NCBI RefSeq assembly: GCF_030813505.1
Contig: NZ_JAUSUE010000012.1
Reading direction: 5' to 3' (one strand)
Length of the DNA stretch: 64,000 nt
Source of the DNA: Pectinatus haikarae
Lineage (GTDB): Bacteria; Bacillota; Negativicutes; Selenomonadales; Selenomonadaceae
The notes under the pieces are model-generated. The model was given only the letters and a program-made list of their open reading frames with translations. It was not told the origin of the DNA and searched no databases. Of this stretch, positions 33,866-42,900 are shown piece by piece. Both the position numbers and the translations under genes were made by a program. Within the stretch, counting starts at the first letter, position 1; every line of letters begins with the position of its first letter.

Positions 33866-34921
33866 TTATGGTATTTCGGGAACAAATAGTGCCGGCATTT
33901 TATTTATTATGTCGGATACTTTTTGTTCGAGAACCAAAGCCGATTGATGGCTGTATTCAGCCTTTACCAGACTGGCTTTTGAATTTTTCCCTATACCGGC
34001 AGCAAAATATTTCCATGCCTCCATCGTTTTGGCATTGCTCTGCAATCGTAATATATGCAGATGCAGTGCGCCCGCGGGTACATTTACATTTTGCAGATAT
34101 TCCTCATGCGATTTATATGCCGGAATTATTTCTGACAGTATAAAGTTTTGTATTAGAGTCCGTTTATCGGCTGATACATCAGAGCCTATGGTTTTCGTCA
34201 TTGTCAAAAATTTTGTCTGCAATCCTTGGAATATACGATTATACTCCGTTGTCCTGTCTTTTGTATCTTTTATGTATGAAGCTATATCAACATTGCACAA
34301 ATCACGTACATGAATAAGATAGTCACGGTAATTGATAATTTTTGTTATTTGCCATATGCCTTCAGTATTTTTCTGCAGCTGTAATTCAAGAACAAAATCC
34401 GTATCAGTATACCTGTCTGCAACGGTCACAGGAATAATGTAATTGCCATTGTCATCTTTTATCAATGAACCTATTTTTCTCACGGACGTGTTGCGAAGCA
34501 TAGAGCGTTCCAGCAGTTCATCATAGTCTATTCCGAGTTCTCTGCCTTTTAATACAGATGTTCCCGTTGGGTCGTGCCATACATCATCCTTTAAATAAGT
34601 ATCCAGCATTGTTAATGTCCCGTCGCAGACGTTCTTTTTGATCAATTTATAGAATTGATCAAAAATCTGTTTTATTTTCGGGGGCATGTTACTGTTATAT
34701 GTAAATAAATCGCCGGTTACATCATCATAGCCGAATGATACCACCGAGTCTAAATCTATTGTGCGCATCAATAGGGTGGTATTATTATTTTGATAAGCAA
34801 AGCGCAGCTGCGTTGCTGTATACCATGGAGTGTACATAAAGAACACGAAACTGGCATATAATGCCAGCAAAACTATCGCGAAAATAAGAACTATCTTGTT
34901 CTGCCTAAAGCAATTACGCAT
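33866..34921 (-). CDS. Membrane-anchored protein of unknown function, DUF2939-like
   Basis: A 351-residue protein with one N-terminal helix (residues 9-30, V-L-I-F-A-I-V-L-L-A-L-Y-A) and an exported remainder. Just after the helix, Y-T-A-T-Q-L-R-F-A-Y-Q-N-N-N-T-T-L-L-M resembles DUF2939 proteins, in which a membrane anchor precedes such a segment. The ATG follows GGTGAAGGG at some distance. The neighbour upstream is a membrane-anchored hydrolase on the same strand; a gap of 120 bases leaves co-transcription open. The function is unknown. Confidence 0.7.
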   Translation of the reverse strand: MRNCFRQNKIVLIFAIVLLALYASFVFFMYTPWYTATQLRFAYQNNNTTLLMRTIDLDSVVSFGYDDVTGDLFTYNSNMPPKIKQIFDQFYKLIKKNVCDGTLTMLDTYLKDDVWHDPTGTSVLKGRELGIDYDELLERSMLRNTSVRKIGSLIKDDNGNYIIPVTVADRYTDTDFVLELQLQKNTEGIWQITKIINYRDYLIHVRDLCNVDIASYIKDTKDRTTEYNRIFQGLQTKFLTMTKTIGSDVSADKRTLIQNFILSEIIPAYKSHEEYLQNVNVPAGALHLHILRLQSNAKTMEAWKYFAAGIGKNSKASLVKAEYSHQSALVLEQKVSDIINKMPALFVPEIP

Positions 34922-35044
34922 TAAATATTATATCCCTTCACCTGTAAAATCATGAAAAATATCAGCTGTTTTGCAAAAATGAGTCACAGCATTTTTATTA
35001 TACTATATTTTTCTGATAATTACACTGCTAATAATATCTTCTCT

Positions 35045-36004
35045 CTAATTGACAATATTTATATCCTTGAGAAATTTGTGAAGCACGTCATAATATTCTC
35101 TGGGATCGCTGTTTAGAGAGACCGCATGTGCCGCATTAGGAAAGATATGAAACTCTTTATAGGAAGAACCTGCATCGTATAAGCTTTGCATAGCTGTTTT
35201 CGGTATGAGCGCATCAGCGCCGCCATGCAAGAATAAAATTGGGCTTTGGGTTTTTACAACCGATTTTATGGGTGATAGATCTGCCATAGTTTCTCCTGTG
35301 TGCCAATACATAGAGAGCTGACAATAAAACCATAACGCACTGATGATAAAATTTTCCTGCGGCATTTGAAGAAACATCCGCAGTTTTTCACGGTAAACAA
35401 GGGCCAAATCGTCATAGGCGCTGTCTTCCACATAAAAGTCCGCTTTTACAGGTGTGTTCGCTCCACTGTGCAGTAATGCATAAGCTCCGCCAAGAGAAAC
35501 GCCGTGTATGCCTATCTGATCATTGGCCTTTCTGTCTCTGAGATAGCCAATCCATTCGTCGATATCACCAACTTCATTTTTTCCCCAGGTCATCTGACCG
35601 CCGCTTTGTCCATGACCGCGCAGGTCCACTAAGAGAACATTGAAGCCCAGTCTTTGGTAAAGCGGCACATAATCTATCGACATTGATCTGTTTTGATACA
35701 AGCCATGCAATATGAGGACGGCTTTCTTTGAAGAAACAGGATTTTTTATATATGTACCGGCAAGTGTATACCCATCCTTTGTGGTTATTTCAGCCCGTTC
35801 CCATCCTTTCTTTGCCTCTACGGTTTCTATCCTATCGACATTCTGTGAATAATCGGCCAGGGCAGGTACCAGATAATCAACCTGTTGTTTATTCATCATT
35901 AAGTAAAGTGTATTGCCGATGATTATACCTAGTATATTTATAATTATAAATATACCAATAAAAAAACCGGCGAAAAAATAAATAGTTTTGTGAAAGATGT
36001 GCAT
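35045..36004 (-). CDS. Membrane-anchored alpha/beta hydrolase
   Basis: A 319-residue hydrolase. An N-terminal helix (about residues 6-30) is followed by a serine hydrolase domain with H-G-L-Y-Q-N (oxyanion), nucleophile G-V-S-L-G-G, acid in H-G-G-A-D-A and histidine in N-A-A-H-A-V. It resembles the YfhR/BEM46 esterase group. I start at ATG 36004 with AGGTGA upstream; GTG 36016 is part of that ribosome site. The substrate is unknown. Confidence 0.85.
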   Translation of the reverse strand: MHIFHKTIYFFAGFFIGIFIIINILGIIIGNTLYLMMNKQQVDYLVPALADYSQNVDRIETVEAKKGWERAEITTKDGYTLAGTYIKNPVSSKKAVLILHGLYQNRSMSIDYVPLYQRLGFNVLLVDLRGHGQSGGQMTWGKNEVGDIDEWIGYLRDRKANDQIGIHGVSLGGAYALLHSGANTPVKADFYVEDSAYDDLALVYREKLRMFLQMPQENFIISALWFYCQLSMYWHTGETMADLSPIKSVVKTQSPILFLHGGADALIPKTAMQSLYDAGSSYKEFHIFPNAAHAVSLNSDPREYYDVLHKFLKDINIVN

Positions 36005-36124
36005 TGTTATATTCACCTGAGTTTAAAATGTAAAATGGTTGTTAAAATAATAAGTCTGTTTCTATATAATGTCAACGTCTATGACGTATAAATGCTGACG
36101 GCTATTATTTTCTGCATATTTTTC

Positions 36125-36153
36125 TTGCATTTGATATTCAAATGCCATATAAT
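36125..36153 (+). promoter_or_regulatory. tRNA operon promoter
   Basis: TTGCAT at 36125-36130, 17 bases, TATAAT at 36148-36153, about 35 bases before the first tRNA. Confidence 0.75.
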
Positions 36154-36187
36154 AATATGCAGTGTCAAGAGGCCTTCGACAAACTGT

Positions 36188-36263
36188 GGGGATGTAGCTC
36201 AGCTGGGAGAGCGTACGGTTCGCATCCGTAAGGTCGAGAGTTCAATCCTCTTCATCTCCACCA
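36188..36263 (+). tRNA. tRNA-Ala (anticodon CGC)
   Basis: A 76-nt cloverleaf. The acceptor GGGGATG pairs with CATCTCC, the discriminator is A, and CCA is encoded. The anticodon stem TACGG/CCGTA holds the loop TTCGCAT, so the anticodon is CGC, reading GCG. The T-arm GTTCAATC is normal. Confidence 0.95.
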
Positions 36264-36273
36264 AATTTAATAT

Positions 36274-36349
36274 GGGGACGTAGCTCAGTTGGGAGAGTGC
36301 TTGAATGGCATTCAAGAGGTCGAGGGTTCGATCCCCTTCGTCTCCACCA
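36274..36349 (+). tRNA. tRNA-Ala (anticodon GGC), probable phage attachment site
   Basis: A 76-nt cloverleaf. The acceptor is GGGGACG/CGTCTCC with A73 and CCA. The anticodon stem CTTGA/TCAAG holds ATGGCAT, giving GGC, reading GCC/GCU. The prophage begins right at its 3' end, so the tRNA 3' half is the likely integration core. Confidence 0.94.
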
Positions 36350-36420
36350 TTGTAAATAAAGGATTGTGGCAATTTGGGCACAGACATTCAAGTATAATAT
36401 GGGCACAAATCGGGCACAAC
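36350..36420. repeat. Predicted attL with three GGGCACA arm-type repeats
   Basis: Immediately after the tRNA, GGGCACA occurs at 36376-36382, 36401-36407 and 36412-36418, each preceded by a T- or A-rich step. Directly repeated short boxes beside an att core are typical arm sites of tyrosine integrases. The integrase itself is not in the window. Confidence 0.6.
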
Positions 36421-36497
36421 TTCATAGAATAATGATAGGCAGTATCTAATACGAAGATATTGCTTATTTTTTTTTATAAATTATTTTAAAAATAAAA

Positions 36498-36540
36498 AAA
36501 GCCCTCAGCACTGGTTTTATGCCAATGTTGAGGGCTTTTT
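36498..36540 (-). terminator. Terminator at the end of the phage late operon
   Basis: GCCCTCAGCAcTGG (36501-36514) pairs with GCCAaTGTTGAGGGC (36521-36535). The minus strand runs into GCTTTTTTTATTTTT. Confidence 0.85.
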
Positions 36541-36542
36541 CG

Positions 36543-37160
36543 TTACCACGTATATTCTAATTTCACAATCGTCGCCTTGTCATCAAAATTATAATCAACA
36601 CCAACACCGAGATACTTGCCATCTTTCGTAATTTTCTTTGCGACAGAATAACCAATTTCTTTCGGGCTCGGATTATCTATCGCTTTCGGTGCGTAGCTGA
36701 CCGTATGAAGGATTTTTTTGTAAGCTTGAACATTATACTGGTTCAGGCTTATTTGCGTGTCCTGCGGTAATTTGGAGGTGTCTACCGTTTCGGTCGGGTT
36801 GGATGGCTCTGTCACGATTGCAAAGTCGGCTCCGGCTTTTTCCTGTGCAGTTTTTTCGGCTGCCGGTGCTTCGCTTGCTGTCGTGTAGACAATGTATTGC
36901 GGCTGTTGACCGGACGATACAATATATTTTATTTCTTTAGCGGCTTCCTGCGCTTGACCAGTAGATATAGGCACCTGTGCATTGCTGGCAGCCTGCTCGA
37001 CACCAGCCGGTGTTTCCGCTTGCTGTTGCGATTCATTTGTCACCGGCTTGGCCGGGTGCAAATGTTCATATATGAAATATGCGCTGATACCTAAAATAAC
37101 AGCGGCCAGCGCACCTACGATGATCTTCTTATGATTTTTTATAAAGCTGATACCAGCCAT
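36543..37160 (-). CDS. Phage membrane-anchored protein of unknown function
   Basis: A 205-residue protein with one N-terminal helix (residues 12-32, after a basic start) and a Gln/Ala/Pro-rich linker. A soluble tail ends D-Y-N-F-D-D-K-A-T-I-V-K-L-E-Y-T-W. GGAGTGGTG precedes the ATG. It is the last gene of the late operon, beyond the endolysin, a place often used for spanin-like or lysogenic conversion genes. I recognise no family. Confidence 0.6.
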   Translation of the reverse strand: MAGISFIKNHKKIIVGALAAVILGISAYFIYEHLHPAKPVTNESQQQAETPAGVEQAASNAQVPISTGQAQEAAKEIKYIVSSGQQPQYIVYTTASEAPAAEKTAQEKAGADFAIVTEPSNPTETVDTSKLPQDTQISLNQYNVQAYKKILHTVSYAPKAIDNPSPKEIGYSVAKKITKDGKYLGVGVDYNFDDKATIVKLEYTW

Positions 37161-37171
37161 ATCACCACTCC

Positions 37172-37480
37172 TTACATAGTCAGTCGGACCGCAATGTAGA
37201 TCAATGCTGCGATCTTGGCATAATTAAATATGTCCGCCTTATGATCGTCCCACCAGCTTGTAACATCTGTCTCTGCTGTCGTAATAGCTTCTGAAGCTTC
37301 AGTTTTGAGCTGCGCTTCCTTAGTCTTTATCTTTTCTTCAATGTTATTTATTTCTGCGGTGAAAAGATTTTCTCCCTTTGCTTTCAGGTCCGTAATTGCA
37401 GCCTGCATGTTTGTAATATCAGCCTTTATCGCTGCTTCATCTTCTGTCACCGTTTGCGTGGTCGTGGTTTCGTTTGCCAT
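37172..37480 (-). CDS. Phage coiled-coil protein with a C-terminal membrane helix
   Basis: 102 residues. A Thr/Glu-rich start leads into a long charged coiled coil (about residues 15-75) and a final helix Y-A-K-I-A-A-L-I-Y-I-A-V. The coil-then-helix order recalls XhlA-type haemolysin/holin accessory proteins. GGGAG precedes the ATG. It lies next to the endolysin gene, so a part in lysis is plausible but unproven. Confidence 0.65.
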   Translation of the reverse strand: MANETTTTQTVTEDEAAIKADITNMQAAITDLKAKGENLFTAEINNIEEKIKTKEAQLKTEASEAITTAETDVTSWWDDHKADIFNYAKIAALIYIAVRLTM

Positions 37481-37501
37481 TTTTAAAACTCCCTTTCAAA
37501 A

Positions 37502-38086
37502 TTACTCATAATATTCGCTTGCGTCATAAGGCAATTCATCACTGTAACGGTCTGTATACTGCCATATCTTTACGATGCGTTCAGGATGTTCAATCTGAAA
37601 GCTGTTCTCATGATAGCCGTATTGCGCTGGCCAGATCGGCACATAATCCGGCAGACAAGTTAGATCAATCTGATTAGATAACCAGTTATAAGAACTGTAC
37701 AGCCCAACATAGCCATAACCAGCCGCGTTTAGCGCTGTGATAAACGCAGTAATTGGATATACAACATTTCGCGGACCAGATAACATGCTGTCATCTTCCG
37801 CGTCGTACCAGATGCCCAATTCCGGATTTTTACCGTCCAGATAAGTTTTTATCCACGCGTCAACCTGCGCTGCTTCGACTTTTGCGGTATCAACATTAGC
37901 AGCATGACCATAATAATACACGCCATATTTTAAGCCATGAGCGACTGCATTGTTGACGTGATCAATAAACATATCATCAAGCTTTGAGCGCTCGCCTATT
38001 TTCAAGATGACGCCGCCGATGCCGGCATCGGCAATCGCTTGCCAGTTTACATTTTCCTGCCATGCGGACAGATCAATAATTTTCAT
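37502..38086 (-). CDS. Endolysin, glycoside hydrolase family 25 muramidase
   Basis: Cuts peptidoglycan at the end of the lytic cycle. The 194 residues start I-I-D-L-S-A-W-Q, giving the conserved first aspartate. The catalytic D-x-E pair lies in W-Y-D-A-E-D-D, with Y-S-S-Y and I-W-Q-Y-T-D completing the GH25 barrel. There is no signal peptide, so it needs the holin. I start at 38086; an ATG three codons earlier sits too close to GGAGGT. There is no separate wall-binding domain. Confidence 0.92.
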   Translation of the reverse strand: MKIIDLSAWQENVNWQAIADAGIGGVILKIGERSKLDDMFIDHVNNAVAHGLKYGVYYYGHAANVDTAKVEAAQVDAWIKTYLDGKNPELGIWYDAEDDSMLSGPRNVVYPITAFITALNAAGYGYVGLYSSYNWLSNQIDLTCLPDYVPIWPAQYGYHENSFQIEHPERIVKIWQYTDRYSDELPYDASEYYE

Positions 38087-38279
38087 AGTCAACATTTACC
38101 TCCGTTTTAAAAATTTCCCCGTTACCGCCTAAGTCAACGGTATGCCCGTCAAAAGTTGCACCAGGGAACGTGTTGATAATACTTTCGTTAGGATTATGGC
38201 TTTCTTTAAAAATCTGCTGTATTTTGTCCAGTTCATCTGCTGCGATATCTGCTCCGGCCTTAGTTACTGTTATTATCAT
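38073..38279 (-). CDS. Small phage protein between holin and endolysin
   Basis: 68 residues starting at ATG 38279 (AAAGGAAAG upstream). It overlaps both neighbours (20 and 14 bases), which supports translation in the lysis cassette. The sequence has an N-terminal strand I-I-T-V-T-K-A-G and a helical middle, with no membrane helix. Similar short proteins occur in lysis cassettes, but I assign no function. Confidence 0.55.
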   Translation of the reverse strand: MIITVTKAGADIAADELDKIQQIFKESHNPNESIINTFPGATFDGHTVDLGGNGEIFKTEVNVDYENY

Positions 38280-38520
38280 TTTTATCTTTCCTTTCATACG
38301 GTTTATCGCCGTCACTACTGTTTTTCCAGCTGTCCATGATGTATTTAACCATAGCCAATACTCCCGCACCTCCCAAGGTCGTAAAGCCATCCCAACATGA
38401 CTTTATATCAAACTTTGTCCCGTACAGAGCATTGGCAAAATAACCAACGGACCAAAACAAAAACAGGAGCATGAACGCCCCCGTTATTGCTTCAATCATA
38501 TACTTTTGTATATTTTTCAA
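38260..38520 (-). CDS. Putative phage holin
   Basis: 86 residues from TTG 38520 with AGGAGTGAG upstream. There are two hydrophobic segments (residues 11-33 and about 48-62) and a strongly charged tail K-P-Y-E-R-K-D-K-N-D. Size, membrane layout, tail and position just upstream of the endolysin fit a small holin that lets the muramidase reach the wall. Confidence 0.7.
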   Translation of the reverse strand: MKNIQKYMIEAITGAFMLLFLFWSVGYFANALYGTKFDIKSCWDGFTTLGGAGVLAMVKYIMDSWKNSSDGDKPYERKDKNDNNSN

Positions 38521-38555
38521 GCTCTCACTCCTTTCCTAGATACCGATTTTTGAGA

Positions 38556-38795
38556 TCACCGCCTTTCCGTAATCGACTCCTCAAGATGATCAATACGATG
38601 ATGAGCCGACTTCGTACTCTCTTCAACTTTTACAAGCCGCAGGTCCATCATTTGTGATCTTTCACCGAGCTTTTCAACACTTTTATCAAGTTTCTGGATA
38701 GAAACATTAAGCGGCCTGAGGATAAAATAACTAAATACACAGCCAATAAAAGTCATGACTATTGTTGACTGTACCATCACTTGTAACCATTCCAA
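38556..38795 (-). CDS. Phage membrane protein with coiled coil, lysis-associated
   Basis: 79 residues. One N-terminal helix (V-M-T-F-I-G-C-V-F-S-Y-F-I-L) is followed by a continuous coiled coil with heptads (L-D-K-S-V-E-K-L, V-E-E-S-T, I-D-H-L-E-E). GAGGTGG upstream fits a TTG start three codons earlier (38804) better than this ATG. A role beside the holin is likely from position. Confidence 0.65.
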   Translation of the reverse strand: MEWLQVMVQSTIVMTFIGCVFSYFILRPLNVSIQKLDKSVEKLGERSQMMDLRLVKVEESTKSAHHRIDHLEESITERR

Positions 38796-38875
38796 GCAAT
38801 CACCACCTCATTTATTGCATAAAAATAGCCGCTCTATGGCGGCAGGAAGATCGTATTTTCATAATCATTTTCCTC

Positions 38876-39181
38876 TCAGGTACTTGTTGGATTTGTTGCT
38901 GTAGATGTATCTGTCGTATCAGGATTCCTCTTTTTTTGAGCATCAATTATTGTCTGTACTGAATCAATACAGGTATCAAGATTAGACTGTGCGGTATATG
39001 CTTGTATTTCAGAATCAAGGACATATTGTTCTAATGTTCTATTATATAGAACAAATTCATGTGAAAAAGAAGGACAATTAGCATAATCTAGCTTGAAATT
39101 CTCCAATGTGTCAATATAATCTATATTATTTTTTGCAATAGATATCTGTCCGTTTTCCAACTGAAATAGTTCTTGCGACAT
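38876..39181 (-). CDS. Small phage protein downstream of the collar fibre
   Basis: 101 residues from ATG 39181 (AAAGGTGAT upstream). The N-terminus S-Q-E-L-F-Q-L-E-N-G-Q is followed by a helical body and a Thr/Ser-rich tail. Position after the fibre gene suggests a tail-fibre chaperone or assembly factor. No family is recognised. Confidence 0.55.
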   Translation of the reverse strand: MSQELFQLENGQISIAKNNIDYIDTLENFKLDYANCPSFSHEFVLYNRTLEQYVLDSEIQAYTAQSNLDTCIDSVQTIIDAQKKRNPDTTDTSTATNPTST

Positions 39182-39192
39182 ATTATCACCTT

Positions 39193-39990
39193 TCAATATT
39201 TAATAATGTAGTTGACTACTATATAAGGCGGCATATTATTATGTGCTGCACCTGAACCATTGTTTGCGATCGTCACATTGTGTGTATGCGTACCAGCGTA
39301 CTGACAACCAGTTTCCTCCCAATCCGATCCACCAATACCCGCCTTAGCTTGCGCACTAGCAGTTCCTGCATTATCTGCATAGATAAGGCTATGTCTATGG
39401 TTGCCTTGTGCATCAGTGGTTGCAGTATGACCATGGGATGGCATCTCGGCAGTAGTCAATATATGAGTTTTTTCTCCGCCGTTTTTGCCCAAGGTAGCAA
39501 AATCAGAATCAGCAGAATTAAGGCCGACGCCCACCCTGCTTCGTCGATCGGGCAGATTGAAAGTTGTTGAGCCGTCGCCAGTTCCAAATTTAGTGCCTAA
39601 AAGCGCAAATAAATTTACATATGTTGTCCGGCTCACCGCAGAACCATTGCACAGCAGGTATCCGGCAGGAGCTGTGTCGCCATAATATTCATGTCCTGCT
39701 CCGACAGGAACCGTTTGGATATCTGGTTTTCTTAAATCTTTTATTGTCCAAGTAACTGTACCGTCTACTACCGTTTGTCCGGCAGCCGGCCATTCCGGTT
39801 CGCTGTTGCCCGTTGTACCCGATACAGTACATTCCGCGTAAAGCATGCAGTTTGCGGTCACGCTGTGACTTTTTACCGTATCGCCGACGGCGGGTATTGC
39901 ACCCGGTTCCCAAAAATTGAGTGTTGCCAGCAGAGCAGTTAAATTACTGATGCCCTGCTCCGGTCCCATACCAATATTAAAATCTATCAA
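39193..39990 (-). CDS. Phage tail collar fibre protein
   Basis: 265 residues from TTG 39990 (GGGGG upstream). The middle contains a tail collar domain (P-A-G-Y-L-L-C-N-G-S, then F-N-L-P-D-R-R). Histidine pairs H-G-H, H-R-H and H-T-H follow; in long-fibre tips such His-x-His sets bind metal ions at the trimer axis. The C-terminal M-P-P-Y-I-V-V-N-Y-I-I closes the domain. It probably binds the host surface and follows the J-like protein gene by one base. Confidence 0.88.
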   Translation of the reverse strand: MIDFNIGMGPEQGISNLTALLATLNFWEPGAIPAVGDTVKSHSVTANCMLYAECTVSGTTGNSEPEWPAAGQTVVDGTVTWTIKDLRKPDIQTVPVGAGHEYYGDTAPAGYLLCNGSAVSRTTYVNLFALLGTKFGTGDGSTTFNLPDRRSRVGVGLNSADSDFATLGKNGGEKTHILTTAEMPSHGHTATTDAQGNHRHSLIYADNAGTASAQAKAGIGGSDWEETGCQYAGTHTHNVTIANNGSGAAHNNMPPYIVVNYIIKY

Positions 39991-39991
39991 G

Positions 39992-42900
39992 TTAATACCC
40001 CCTTATATCCGCTCTTATGAGCATGCCTGCCATGTTATTGCCGCTATCATCCAGTATTTCAAGATCAAATCCATCTGCGTCTAAATTTGACATGCGCCAG
40101 GTGGCCTGTTTGCTGTTCAAGTCTGATGTAAATAATGCTACACTGCTTGGCACGGTAAAGAATTTCTGTTTAAAAGATATATGTTTTATGGCCGCGGGCA
40201 CTTCAATATTTTCGATGATCTCTTCGGTGTCGGGAACATCAATATCTGTTTCAGCCCCAGATATTTTTAGCTGATTTAATCCCGAAAGTGACTGCCCAGC
40301 CAAGCGTATTTGAATATATCTGCCATAAAACTGCCTGTGTGTGGATGATATCCAGTCAGACCATGCTTTGCCATCTACACTCGTTCGGTAATCCTGTGTA
40401 ATTACGATATCATCGCCAGCATTGCTTTTCAGTTTTATTGACATGAATGTACTTGCCAAGTATTTTACATCTATCGGTGTCCATGGGCCATTACCGAACA
40501 TATCACCGAATTTTGCTAAGGTTTCGATTGTCTCGTTGCTTTTTACGTACAGCACGCCCCATTGATCAATCCAAAAACAGGCTGTATCTACTATATTCGG
40601 GCCTAAATCAATAATAGGTACATATGCTGTGCAAATTTTTGAAAAGCTAAGCTGTTTGAATATATCCGAGAAAAATTCCAGAGAACCTATCGGGACACTG
40701 TCGCTGAATGCATTCAAAGCACCGAATTGATCCATATACATATTGGTTATATTCCAGTCTGCCAGATTTTCAGTCCGCTGAAATATAATGTTTTTAGTCG
40801 GCAAATTAATCACGTTGACAGTTGCCTTTGTGGCATTTAGGGAATAATTACCGCTATTGTCGACCGCTTTAATCCAAAAAGTTTGAGTGCCTTCGTTCAG
40901 AGCTTCAAATTTATAAGAGTTTCCGGTAAAGGTTCCGACTATTGTCGATGTCGTCCAGGTTACTCCTGTGCGCAGTTCATAATAATTTATATCCGGATCA
41001 TCATTTTCTATAATTGATGCTGTCAGATATTCTCCTGATTGGATTATATACAGCTTACTTATATCCTGCGGTGGAGCATCTTTGCCAGTGATATATACTG
41101 AAACCGTCTGGCCTTTTGAAACAATGCCATCTTTTACCGTATAAACATGCACATAATAAGTTATATAGGTCTTAACATTTTCTATTATGCATTTCATGTC
41201 ATTTGTCGTTTTGGCGGTCTGGTAGGATACGCCATTTTCTGATAAACCTACAACAAATTCATCTACCGACTGACCTCTTTGCAGTGACCACGACACGTTT
41301 ATGTTTGATATTGTAGTACCGTCACGCTGCATATAAGTTTCTTCGGCGGCCGAAAGGCTGTCTACTTCCGGCTGTGAATTAGGCGGCGTATAGTCAATCA
41401 CCGGATACTTAGAGTAATCAAGGCTGTCGCTATATACTGCTTCATCATACTCGACTGCCTTTATATTACACAGTTGATCACCGTCACGGCTGATATTGAT
41501 AACTCTGAACGGTTTTACCGCTTTTTCCGTTTCACCTAGGCAATACACATCATATTGCTGCGGTTTTTCGTCAGAGCTGAAAGGAACCTGAATTTCAAGC
41601 AAATTCGTTGTTGCATCCTGACTAACAATGCTTTTTTTGACTATTGTATCATCATAGCGCTGTATTATTATTTCATATAATAAAGCAGATGACAGAGTTA
41701 TTTCTTTATCAAGCTGAATAGTATTATCACTTACAGCAACTATTCTGCCTGATGCTATGCCGATCTGGCTGACCGCATGATTAAATCCGATAATGTCGCC
41801 AAACTCTGATACCATAGCATTTATATCTGCGCTGAATTCAATATCCTGCAGCTGCCGTTCATTTGTTGCCAATGATCTTATTGCTTCGCGCCATGCCTGT
41901 GAACGTCTTGCCACACCAAACAGCGTCAGATCGGTTGTATTATCCTGGTCAGAATCATTCCATGTCTGTGACCTTGTCAGAAACTGAGTATTTTTAAAAT
42001 CATTATCGATATCGTTATAGGTGACATTAATTTCTTTTGCGCGTTCATCAAGAGATGTAAAGCTGCCTTTCACCGATGATACAGTCGTCCTGCCTTCACC
42101 GAAAATCTGGCATACGGTTCCCGGTTTGTCAACAACAATACCAATATCATTGCCATGTGATAATATAGTCGCATGGCCCACGGTTGCGGCTTTTTGTGCT
42201 TGTGTAATTCTTTTTTCGGATGTATCGAAAAATGCATCGAATTCAAAGCGTTTTTCCTGTTCACCATCGTTATTTAAAATCATTTCATCAGCATAGGCAG
42301 CAGCATCCACCCATTGGTCCCAATATTTTATCAGCCGGCTTTTATCAATGCCCTCAACGACATATTCATAGCTGCCCGTATTGATATTTTTCAGGTAGTA
42401 GCATTGATGCAGAATGTCATAGGCCGCCCAGATAGGATTTTTAGCAGATCTTTGTTCGTAAACCCCGCTATCTGGGTTAAAGACCCATACATTATTGCGT
42501 ACCTGCCGCCAATTAACTGACGGTACACCGCCCGACAATTGATTTGTTGCAAGTATTCTGAGCGCAACAAGCACTTTCCCCTGCCGGCAGTATTTGCCAT
42601 TTTCATAGCTCGTTAAAAGCGCCCAGCGCGTTATAGTGCTCGCTCTGCTTGATGTATCGCGGCTGATCATTTCGGCCCTGATTTCATATTGCGCTTCCGG
42701 CAGTCCATCTATACGAATTGACTGAGCAACAAGTGAACTCTGCGCCGCAGTAATTGACCAGGAAGCATTCCAGCTATTCCATGCAGTTGTACCTTTTTGC
42801 CTGTACATAAGGGCAATTGTCACGGTCGTCGATGTATAGCTGCCATCGTCATTTATTTTAAATAAGCCGCCTGACCATTCCATTGTCACTTCAAGCGATA

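Noticed and set aside
33685..33885. 66-residue frame on the minus strand
   Set aside because: It overlaps the end of the DUF2939-like gene and has no ribosome site.
36199..36387. 62-residue frame across the tRNA genes
   Set aside because: It is a product of translating two tRNA genes on the opposite strand, a common annotation artefact.
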